DNA of 64,000 nucleotides, from NCBI GenBank assembly GCA_013433145.1, contig CM024187.1, positions 7,766,826-7,830,825 of the forward strand, read 5' to 3'. The stretch comes from Ascaris suum (lineage: Eukaryota > Nematoda > Chromadorea > Rhabditida > Ascarididae). Of the stretch, positions 45,556 through 56,500 are shown in pieces. Positions within the stretch are counted from its first letter, which is position 1, and each line of letters starts with the position of its first letter. Under the pieces are notes generated by a model. It had not been told where the DNA came from and did no database searches. It worked only from the letters and a program-made list of their open reading frames with translations. Both the position numbers and the translations under genes were made by a program.

Positions 45556-48500
45556 AAAACATAGCATTTGCTGTCGATAATGCAAGAGACATAGTTTTGG
45601 TACTACCCACCCAAATCAAATGTAACTGCACGGTTTGTTCGTTTTGTGAACGGAGCAGGAGCACATTTGTTTGTGGGTGTATCGGGTGGTGACTTGCACA
45701 TGATGTGTGGTTCCCATCGAGAAGTGCGCTTTGGGATGAGCCAAATCGAAGCCCAAGTCAGTGAATGGGTCGGCGCATGTTTCTGAAGTCGGATTAAAGG
45801 CGTGAGTGTGTGTGTCGTTGAGTGCGATCGTTCTACCATCTGAGAGCAGGCGCCGTCCCACAGAAACACATACACATTGATGGCATGCGAAAATGAGAAA
45901 GCGCGAGAATTGTGCCTCTAATCGCATCATTACCAATGCGCTTTCCTATAAGATTCGAAGTTTTTTTTACCACATTTCTCATCGGTTCCTTTCATGATCC
46001 ATGCACTTCTGCCGGTCTAAAATCTTTTCCACGTCATCTGTGGATTTCAGATGCCATGATGAAGTGAATAATCGGTCTTGATTAGCATGACCTTCCTCAG
46101 AATTTGTGCACGTATATCATAAGGAATTCTACTTTTCAACAAGGGAACTCACAAATTTTGTGAATAGCAGTGCGTTTCATTGAAGCGGTGAGAGCATTTG
46201 TGAAACAAGCTGCGTACAGCACTAGTTTTAATGTTGAGCTGAGTCTTGCTGCTAACAAATCGAGTTTTTGGAATCATCCTAAATATGCGTAACTTCACAG
46301 TGGTTGTAACTGAGCTCAAACTCATCAGAATCATATGTAACACTAACGGACGCACTCATATACAAACTGCTAACTTTAAAACCATTTTAAACGTTCTATT
46401 AAAAAATTCATTTTATTGCATCATGCATGCGTCAAAGTACATTCTATTTGTTATATAATCTTTTTAGAAGTAATCATTTGCAATCCCAGTGAATTGCGAG
46501 CTAAAGCAGTTGGGAGTGAACTTGTCCGGCATTGCAGCTACGCTATTCTTCTCCGAACATTACCTCGAGATCGAAACTGCAACAAACATATGTGCATATA
46601 CCTCTTCCCTGTACTCCTCTTCTAGCCTTCTTCGTTGTATGACATAACAGTTTCCAGTAAAAACACAGTCATATGAAACGGATGAACTCGGCTATCTGCT
46701 CTCGTCTTGTGTTAATCATTTCAAAAGCACATCAACATGTTTGCACTCAACTGCTCATCGTTAGTTGCTGTCCTTTTGTTTAGTTGCACAGCTGCTCGAT
46801 GCAGTTGTTGTTCATGTTGCCGTTCCTGTTAACATTTCATGTGGTTTCCTCTTTTTGCTTCGGCTTTATACATTTCATGCTTAAAAGTGAAATGCGTTTC
46901 TTTTTCTGCGTTAACGTGCTGGCCTGGTAAGCAAGTAGACGTTCCGGCTGACGCATGAACGCACAACAACGATCACTATCTTTGGTTCAGCATAACGAGC
47001 GAGATGACGAAATGTCGAATATGTTTTAGAACAAATTACTTTCACCGTTCCGTGTAGCAAAATAGACAAACAACAGCAATCATTCACAGTTCAAATGGCA
47101 GCAATCATTTGTACGTGTCGTATAGAGAGGGTCGATCAGTGGGCGGATTCTCCAAAAAAATTCGTACTAGATTCCTGAAGCATCTGAAAAAGTTCACTTA
47201 TTCAGCCAAATGCATACAGTACTGAAGAAAATGGCGAAGCTTAAGAAGCTGCTGTCAGAGCATTGCCATATATGAGATTATGTAGCCGGAAATGTGTAGG
47301 TTGCAATAGGGGCACAGCAGTGAGGTTACGAGCGATTGTAGCTGCTCTGTTGGTTGGGCACTGTTCTTACGCCGGTCTTTTTCTAACGAGCATTCATCAT
47401 TTCCGATGCCTAATTGCCCACCCTTGTACATGATTTGCTCTCGATTTTAGTGACATCTTTGCGTACCTCTGCTTCGGTTTGTTCGACTATGGAAGAACAA
47501 ATGCTCGCAATATTCTTGCATTATTTTCATAGTTGCTTCATTAAGCGGTGTTTATAGTGGATTACACCTGGTGGTGCAAAAGCGTTTGGCGCTTGATGGT
47601 TGTTGGATTGCCAGGCATCCAAGTTATCACTGGAAAAAGCTGTGGGACTATGCGTAAGCGAACGTTACACTATCGGCTGCTTTTTTCAACAAATTCCTCC
47701 ATTTTTGAATATAGGCTGAATTTTAATGCTCCAGTGGTTTATTCCTGTGAAAAACTGATTAAGCCAATACAGCTTGTGATTGTGAAAGTTGAACCACTGA
47801 ACTTGATAGGGTTTTGTTTAAAATTTTAGAGACTTAGAGTAAAGCGTTTCTGAGAAATCGAAGATTTCGATTCTAAACGCTCCATTCTCCGTCTTGCTCC
47901 AGTACCATTTTTAGGTTTCAGTTTTTTGTATATTTGTTCAGCATGTTTGTATATGAAGATTGGTGACGTAGCTTGGATGCTATTGTTCTCAATTCACTGA
48001 GCGTGGGCACGTGCGAATGCGGTTTTGCGATGAGCGGCTAGCAAATAGAAAGCACTGTGTTCCCACGATTGTTCCTTCATTGACTAATAGCCATACTGTT
48101 CGGCCAAACGCCTGTGTCGGTTAATTTCCCTTAGGCTTTGCATTATTCATCGCTTGCAGGAGCCTCACTGCAATTTATAAGCACACTCATACGGAATGAA
48201 TAACTGTGAAAAAAGGCTATGGCAGCGTCTCGACGCATAACCTAAAAAATCCCGATTGATAAAAAATTTTCGGGAATTCAGGCTTCTATGTAAAAAAGCA
48301 GGTTGCTTCATCTCCAAAATTTTAGCTATTTGCAATAACAGCATGTGTCGTTTCAAGCTGCATCCGGGGTATTCTTGGATTTTATGACTTAGATGAGGGA
48401 GAAGTTTCATTAAAAGGGACGAAAAAACGGAGGTTTGGTAGGTTGCTATGATTGTCTAGTAACACTTATGAGTGTTTTCGTGAAGGGAACGATGAGAAAA

Positions 48501-50570
48501 GAACGAGAGAGTTGTAGTTAGTGGTTAACTGGTTGAAAGTATCGTCGGTTGAAACTCAAATGCAGCGTGCCATCGTGAATTTCAAAGACAGCCGCCAGCA
48601 GAAAAAAGACCATGAATGACGCGGTTTCAGTGAGATTGTGTGTGAGAAGGCATGCTGATTATGGTGCGAAACGGCCCATAGGAATAGGCGCTAAGTGAAT
48701 ATGTCTAGCACTCGCTTCAGTTACAACGCATCTGTTAGTCAGAAGCTTTAGCCTCTCTTTATTGGCTTCTTTCGTTTTATTTGCGTTCAAACACAATGGG
48801 GAGCCGAAAAATGCTCATTTTTTCCTTCCCATCTTTTAAAAACTCACCTTTGCAATATATAGACGTCTACGTTTCCGATCATTGCCGTGTACATACAGCA
48901 CTTAACCTTTACTATTTCCACCGTGTACTTCTTCGAGTCACGTAAAGTTATGCTGTGTGATAGGTAGTTGTAGGTGTGAAAAGCGAAGTATCGAAACTTG
49001 AAATGGGAATGCACGAAGGAAGCAAACAACACCTCACCATAGGTGAGCTGATTTTTGAAAAGAGTGCAAAGTGCATAGCGAACTTGCTGTCGTTGAGATG
49101 CAGCTACTATCGACAAGAGTGTGACATTTCGACAGTGGATTAGCAAGACTTCTTTAAAAGTGGAGTAGAAGCTAATCTTCCTTGACGCTTTCCTAGAACC
49201 ATTACCCAGAATGAAGGTACTAACAAATTGCTGGCGCCGGTTTAGCTAAAAAAAGGTAATCCCATCTCGTCTTCACGCTCAAGTTTCGCAGTATTCTAGT
49301 TAGTTCTACGATCCGAAGCTGAACAAGTACCAGTAGGAATTGAAATTTTTATTCAGTAAAGCGGGAGCTCGGTATTAGCAACACAAGATTTTAAGCATCT
49401 TCGGCATTTAATTCCTGCAAGATTAGTCGAGCGTTGAAAAAGACAGAGCCTGTGTGGTTATAATTTACGCGTTGAGATTTAACAATGTTAGTTGTTGACG
49501 AAAACGTTTCTGCAACAAGTTAAGCTCGTCCAGAATTTTGCCAACCGTTGGCGTCAGAGCGAATATTGGTGCACTTGGCATTCATTCTCAGGTGGAATGT
49601 CGTAATCGATCCCTGAGCAGCGATGATGACTTCAAAAGGATCCGATGCGAGACGCGTGCAAATAATGTTTAAGCATTCAAAGAGCTGTGGTAAAATGTGA
49701 TGAATCGGTACATGCGAGGGATTACAAGTTGGAGGTGAAATGTATCGAGCCCAGTGGCGTCATCTGTTGAGATCGCTGACATGGTGTTCAATATGCTTTC
49801 GCCGCACCGATCGCTCGTGTTGCGCTCCTTTCACTCAATTTCACCCATTGCTAGGTGTGCCTTTGAATGTTGACCAACAAATCTATCAATCTAAGACTTG
49901 GTATACGGCTTTGCTGATGATCATATTAAGTTGCGCTGTATTATTCCAATCCTAGTCGTCTTCAAATCGGCAAGAGACATTAAGGAGGAAGCACCTCTAG
50001 TTTGTGCATAGTTCGATGCAACTTGAGCTCTTCTTTATAATTTCCTAGCTATTTAGAAGGGTCCGAAGCATGGAGAAACTTAAAGACTTTGAGCTGATTT
50101 GAAAGAGAAGTAGGTCTTAAAGTATCAAAAGTCATCACTTACGGATTTCTGCAAAACATTTTCAGTATTGTGGCTTCAAAATGTAGTTTTATTCCATTTC
50201 GTGAGGTGCTGCTCAAAATGCTTTCTTTATATTTCATGCGTTCTCTCAAATTTAGCCCTCAATATCTCCCCGCGAGCTGCAAAAATTTTTCCACACTGTT
50301 AGGAGACGAAATTATAAGTGTGGTGGTCCCGTTCTTCTTCTTGCATGTTCGGGGCTTCTGTGCCTTCTGTTGAATTCAATGATTGGTTCGGCATTAGGAT
50401 ATCTTTACTTCCAATAAGTACGAACTTCTCCGCTGATAGAGTATGAGATTCGGAATCCACGAAAAGAAGGATTCCAAAAGCTTGGCGCTCTGTGCAAGCG
50501 CTGACTGCCTATGGCATTTAGGAATGCTATTGATAAATGAATTACACAAACTTTTCGGCAGCACATGAAG
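45550..50570 (-). CDS. Candidate multi-exon gene Z, unknown product
   Basis: Five splice-bounded open segments lie in order on the minus strand: 50409-50570, 49469-49684, 48848-49245, 46153-46278 and 45616-45839. AATAAA (minus) at 45550-45555 follows, 61 nt past the stop. The first ends in phase 0 at GTAAAG and the second opens in phase 0. The third ends AG at consensus GTGAGT and the fourth opens with G in the matching phase. The fourth ends in phase 2 while the fifth opens in phase 1, so at least one exon is missing between them. Residues include SALAQSAKLLESFFSWIPNL, LASDPFEVIIAAQGSITTFH, ISFYSTFKEVLLIHCRNVTL and RDSKKYTVEIVKVKCCMYTA. I do not recognise a family; the Trp-Ile-Pro after an Ala-rich helix recalls exportin HEAT repeats, but that is too little to name it. 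An AATAAA at 49348-49353 may instead end an upstream gene, making two genes. Confidence 0.38.
45616..45839 (-). CDS. Candidate gene Z, last exon
   Basis: After acceptor GCTCTCAG it reads GRTIALNDTHTHAFNPTSET...CADPFTDLGFDLAHPKAHFS...MCSCSVHKTNKPCSYI-stop. A second open frame (MVERSHSTTHTLTPLI... to 45603) overlaps it; I prefer the first because it has fewer Trp and a more usual composition. AATAAA at 45550-45555 follows. Confidence 0.38.
46153..46278 (-). CDS. Candidate gene Z, small exon
   Basis: Acceptor CGCATATTTAG and consensus donor GTGAGT. In phase with the 132-codon exon it reads MIPKTRFVSSKTQLNIKTSA...LFHKCSHRFNETHCYSQN. An alternative downstream exon at 48168-48296 is also phase-compatible. 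Confidence 0.38.
48848..49245 (-). CDS. Candidate gene Z, 132-codon exon
   Basis: Open from acceptor CTTTTTTTAG to consensus donor GTGAGT, with a stop in frame immediately outside each splice site. Residues include LNRRQQFVSTFILGNGSRKA, FKEVLLIHCRNVTLLSIVAA, QLTYGEVLFASFVHSHFKFR and CCMYTAMIGNVDVYILQ. One N-glycosylation sequon (NVT) is present. This is the best-supported piece of gene Z. Confidence 0.5.
49469..49684 (-). CDS. Candidate gene Z, exon 2 (frame shift or 36-nt intron)
   Basis: Opens after acceptor ATTTTACCACAG with LFECLNIICTRLASDPFEVI...QGSITTFHLRM. Beyond an AATGAATG tandem (49580-49587) the more protein-like reading is in another frame: PSAPIFALTPTVGKILDELN...LLQKRFRQQLTLLNLNA, then TAA. 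One AATG too many in the assembly would join them. Alternatively a 36-nt intron (49510-49545) gives ...SDANETFSSTTNIVKSQR, in phase with the next exon. Confidence 0.35.
50409..50570 (-). CDS. Candidate gene Z, exon 1 of those seen
   Basis: Fifty-four codons: LHVLPKSLCNSFINSIPKCH...RQSALAQSAKLLESFFSWIP...SSYLLE, ending at donor GTAAAG. The acceptor (GTTCCGAG) is weak. The same frame has stops just upstream. Confidence 0.38.
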
Positions 50571-53500
50571 CTCGGAACAATGTGCTCAGTTTTCTTTCTC
50601 CTAGCTGAATTCACTTAAGCTGCAGCGCTTCAGAAGGTCGTTATTTTGGCTACAGAAAAGAAAGCTAAATACTATTGGTCTCACGCATTAGCTGCAATGG
50701 AAAAATTTGATCAGATTGTTTTGGTTTTTATATGCCAGCAGTTCTTGAGGGAAGTCATCACAGTTGACGATTGGCGAATTATGGTGGTTTTGCTTACGAC
50801 GACGATGGAAAAGCGATATGAATAGGCTTATATAAGTGTTCTAATCACCTATGCGGTAGGCCGGGCTAAGAAGCTATGACATTCGCTGATTACGATGGGC
50901 TTATCGAGGCGTACACTACCTCAGTCGAAGACATCTACAGCTGATGTCATGTTTCTTCATAAAATCTCGATTCTTCGACCATAAAGTGCGATCTAAAGTG
51001 CACGCGCGAGCGCCAATTGTGGCAAGCAGAGCCAGCGGCCACTGGGCCGTCTCTAATTACAGTTTATCGGCGGTATGCACCTTCCTCGTGGGAAACCCCG
51101 CCTCCGAAACACTTTTTTCGGAGGTCTCTCTTCCGACACATCAAACACAAATCAGTTGAGTTCGCTCGCCGCACACTCCACCTGACCGAATAATTCTTAT
51201 TCAACGGCAATGCGTCCCAATGTCTGACTACCGTAAATATGATGATGCCACTAATAGCAGAAGCAACCTCACTGTGCAATAACTTCTTTTTTTCTGGCAA
51301 ATGCAGTGATGTATGTGCTATATTGCACAGTTGGGAACTCGTAAGATCCGTTGCAATGGATTACTGAAGTTGAAGTGTGAAGCATTGTGCTGATTGCACG
51401 AAATCCTTAGCATCACAATGCCCTTCACTATCGAATTTCGAGCAGGTTTTAGGATATTTCAAGAAAATAAATTTGGTGCAATGGATTTTATGGAGTCACT
51501 AGCGTATTTCAGTTCTAGATTTCTAGAAAAACGCATTTCTTCATTGTGTTCACATTTTCCTACTCGACTGACATTTGCAACTATGGTGATATTTTGCAAC
51601 ATTTTCGGCGACGTGAAAATGCATAAACCTTGTGCTTTTATACTCGGCTATCAGACAAGATTTCTATATTTCTTTGCTGGAAAGTGTAAGTAGCGCGTGA
51701 CTTTCATTTCATTTATGTTTATTTTGTAGATTTTAACGTTTGTTTCCTACTTTGCTAGATCACGCATATAGGAAAATTACATTCACAAATGTATGTTTCT
51801 TTATGGCTTCGATGCTACGCGAGGATGGCGATGTGATTTACGCTTGCGCATAGTTGTAATTGTGATCATCATTATTCTTCTGTTTGATTCTAACACGGAT
51901 GCTTCAAAAACTCCATAATCCCGAAAATAATTCCCATGTTTCGGTTTATCTAGCTTGTCCAGTGAATAGGTGCATGTTGATCGCTTACATAGGTGACTAT
52001 GTTTTGTGACGCAATATTTTATGTGGTATATTTCCAGCGCTTTCTGATTATATGCGCAGAAGTTTATATATTCGCCAGGATCAACGAGTAAAAATCGGCC
52101 GCATTAAGCATAATATTCTAAAGGAGCATGCTTAAGAAATAAACAAATCTTGAAACAGAGTTAAGAAACACAAGAGCAGGGTTGGAAATATAGGTATTTC
52201 TTGATGTTGGCAGATAGCCTGAAACGTCGAGCAAACAAGTCGGAGAAAATTGAAATAAATGTAGTAGAAAGTGTTCTCGTAAGCGTTACAATTTCAGTGC
52301 CTGTGGAAATTTTTTAAAGCGAGCAAATCAGTTTTGAAGGAATCTCTCTTCATTATGTCATTTCCTGGGACTGCGTTTGGCAAGCATGTCCTGGTGCAGC
52401 TGTATCTGCATAGATTTATGCGTATGTGATCCGGTGGTTATCTGCTTGTTCGATGATTTGAGGTCGGATTCCAAGGGGGCCAATAATGCCAACTTTAACA
52501 AGTATAGTCTGCGTCATGCGATAGCTCTCATGCACAAGTTTTCTCCAAAACGGTTGTAAGCACTTAGAAGTGCATAAAAATTAATATATATTTTGGTCTG
52601 GAAATTCTGGAAATTCGAATTAGGCGTTTCGATTTAGACGGGAGAGCATTAGTAGACATGCGTTCATTATTTATTCGCAGGGTACGAAACCAGTCAACCT
52701 GCGAAGCATCATTGCAATAACGCTTATTGTGCTAACTCAACTGGCATTCTTTACCACTCGTTCCTGTTTAGTTTAAAGCAACACAGACTCGTGACATTTC
52801 CGAATGTTTTTGCATGGAAAGAATGCGGTTATGCAGGCACGTATGCATAACCACTAAAACGCTTTTGGGGCACCGTTTTGCCAGCTGGCATTCGTTGTGT
52901 CGCCGCGCTATGTTTGGCGACTGCGACCTTGAGTGAGGCCCTAGCTAAGCAGTGATGTTTAAGGCTGCCTAGTCAGAACGCCAAAACCGATATCGAGCCA
53001 GAAAAATGGCTAATGTAAGTTGGATATCACTTCAGGTACATTTAGAGAGAAAGCAGTGAAAGTGAAGGCATTAAAGAGCTTCGCTGCTCTTATTAAATTC
53101 ATTCAAACGTTTTATCTATTTAATGATAACTTCAATGATTTTGCCTTAAAAGGTCGATTTTGTTCGTGTTCTCATGCAGGTTGATTGTTTTCAGTTTTTA
53201 CATCCTTGAAACGACGCACCTGTGTACTCAAGCTGGATAGTTTTGATTAATGGAAGCTTGCCCACTTTGCTACTCGGCTTCGTTATGTCGCCGCAAATCT
53301 CTACAAAGATAATGCCCTCTCCTTATCCATCACCGAGCCCACCCCAGCTACCGCTCGAACGAAAGGTAATTGGTTTTGGGTTTCTGTTTAATCAATTTTG
53401 ATCAATTAAATTTCGATCTCTCACTTCGTATAGTGACCTCTCTGTTTATTGAAATTTCAGTGATTCTGTCTTTATATTGTGCTTGGATTTGCTTCTTCTT

Positions 53501-56500
53501 AGTTTGCACCGCAAGGGTTATGTATGACGCAGTTCAGCGTTGGAAGACACTCGTTGTGCATTTGTGCATTTCCGCTTTTAAATGTGGACGTCTCAGCCCA
53601 AACTGAAAAAAAGGTGTATTTATGAATGGCTCTTCTCAGCTCAAAAGTTCAAACCGGCCGCAAAGTCAAGGCATCCTTCAATTCACCACTCCTCTCTCCT
53701 TCCCATTTTGTCCCGTATATATATGCTTCTTTTTATGTATCTACTTCTGTTTTCGCAAAGTACGAACTGTACGTCGCCTCATCGTGAGCCAGCAGTTGAA
53801 ATGGCCTCGGGCTGCTATAAGACTTGTAAGTGGAGTGATATAAATATGAGTAACTGTAGATCGTCTGCAACTCCTTTGACTTATTGCGACATCCTTCATT
53901 CAGAGCCTTAAAAACACTAAGTTGGAAAGTGGAAAAGTGCGCCAAGAGAGTCAGTACGCCTGTGCATTTTTTTTCTAATTCTACTGATACCAGTCGGTTA
54001 TTTAAATGTTAGAAAGGCGATGGATTCTGCTGGGGACATGTTGAAGAACCGTTGAATACCACTAAAAGTGAAAATTTTCTGAATTATGTGGTGTTGAGGC
54101 TGAGAGGTATTAAAATCAAAGCAGTTACACAGACGCAAAATCAGTATGACTTAATTTTAATATCCTTGAGACTGAATATTGCTATGATTAAATATAGCGC
54201 TGTATATTCCAGCGTCGTTTCCAACTTCTTCCATTTCAACAATATGATAGTTATTTCTCAAGCACATATTAATAGGCGATTTGTGAATGTATACGTGAGG
54301 TTCCGCATAGCATCTTTGTGTGTAGCGCCTAAATAGCTAAATTATAAGAACTGCCCAGAATATGTGACCTTGAAATTCTGACAGGTAAATAAATTTAAAG
54401 ATGGAAGCCAAGAAACGAACATTTTGGAGATTTTGGTAAGCAATGAGAACCTGGCTGAGCCGTATGGGTTATGCCACCGCTTGGCATCGTTCGGCCTATA
54501 AATTGCATCGCTAAGCAGGGAGCCTGGAATTTTCTATTCTTTCCATCTTTATATGAAAACTCACGCTGTTCTTTTACAAAGAGGAATGTGAAAGTTGAAG
54601 AATCTGTAGCCGATTATTTCAGCATAGCACGATCATATGCATATGTCGAATTAGGCGAACGTTCAAACACTTCGGGTTTCGTTGTGTTTTTATTTTTTTA
54701 AAAAGAAATCCAGAGCTTATTTTTTCCGTGACAATTGCAACGACCATTCAGGCGCGCTTGGCTTGTCTTTGCAGCGATGAAGGAAATCTAGCTCAACGAG
54801 ATGACGACCATCTTCAGCCTTGCGCAAATTTTTGCGCTTGTTAAAAAAATTTTCATGCTGATTTGCAATTTATAGAGGAATTCAAATTTCAGGTTGATGG
54901 TTAAATAATATTGTTGCGCTGTCATTTTGCCTCAGCGTATAGCTGACTTTATTTGTTTATCGGCGGAAAGTTTTTTTTAATGATCAAAGAGAACGGGTGC
55001 AGATGTGATAAAATATGACAGCTAAAACAAAAGCTTTACATGATTAGAAGCATCCTGCAGCAAATTATGTGCCTGCTCACCAAGACAACATAAGGAAAAA
55101 AATGAAAAGGGCAAGCAAATCGGTTATACCCGCGGATTCGTCGCAATTATTTAACAGCGGCAACTGGAAACGTGAACTTCTTTCCTGCTATAATAATTTG
55201 CTGTAATATTGCACCCACTCGATTGCTCTATTTTTGAAGTATTGCACGCTAGAAATTATCTACAAAAGGTGCGAACTGCTCAAGCCGCTCTAACGCTTTT
55301 ATTCTTTCATTTAAATTCTGCGGTTTCCTCGCATAGACTACCGTTATTCCGTATTTTGTATGAAGCATTTTTATGTGGGTTTAATAAAAAGCAGCAAAGA
55401 AAACTTGTAATTGAGGCATTTGGCGATGTTATTTTCAAAACTGAGGATCACCGTGACTACAGCTGTGAAAATTATATAATATGCATGCGGATGTGTCTAA
55501 AATATATTTCCGCCTATCTGATAGTCTATTGTACCCGCCTCATATACATAAGCATACCTATCCACATTTCTGCACACATTGAATGTCATCGAATTTCTTG
55601 GCCTTTCGCAATTTTATACGTACGACTTTAAAGTTTTTAGATAGTCTTGGGTAGCCCTTTCCAGGTTGCTGCTATGTGCTCATGGAAAGGACAGGAACGA
55701 ATAGTGAAATGTTGTATTGTATGCACAAAACCGATAGGTCTGCCAAAAAATGCTCTTAATGCGCATTATATATAGCTGCATGTTTTCTCGAATGGCCCAG
55801 AGCTTGGCATACGCCAAAATAAGAGAGTTGTGATCGAGTCGACTTTCGCTGTCAAAAAAAGTGCAACGAGAGCAGTTTTTGTCTCCGAAGGCTGGCGTTT
55901 TCCTATCCTACATTTTTACTTTATTTTTTTATAGCTGTAGTTCTCTTATCTTATAGATGTTGTGAAATCTTGTTTTCAAGTCCCGAGATTTACGAACTTT
56001 CAAAGTATTTTATGGGAGAGGGAGGGGGAAGAAAGAACTCGCACGTTTGAGAGCGATTTATAACCTAGAGGAAGCATACTCCCGCTAGCACCACGGGCTT
56101 CCTCTTAAATCACTGTTCTAAATGTTCCACAAGCTGTAACTACAAGTTATCATAGGTAATATGGTTATTGCAGAAATAAGTAAAGTTATTGCAAATGTAT
56201 AGTTGTTGCATGCGTTGTATGAGATATGATATATTTGTGATGTCATGGACCAGACAAATTTGTACAGAATATTCCTGAGAATTGTGGTTTTCTACTCAAT
56301 AAACGACGTTTAGTATGATTTCCTGTGAATGATAAAGCAGTAATTTAACGCGATTATTCTACTTCTGTAAACGTACGGCAACCATTTGTTGCATTCATAA
56401 ATTATTTACTGTATCCAATTTTGAAAACTGTTATGATACAATGATATTTTCAAGCATTAATTTAAGAAGAGTGTGTTATTAATGCGGCCTAAGTTCTAAA

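Noticed and set aside
45603..45875. Alternative 90-codon minus-strand frame in the last exon of gene Z
   Set aside because: Overlaps the preferred frame and has four Trp in 90 residues. Kept only as an alternative.
55209..55631. 140-codon open frame on the plus strand
   Set aside because: Begins with TTG and has no ATG until near its end. No splice signals or family match; a frame of this length is expected a few times by chance in 64 kb of such DNA.
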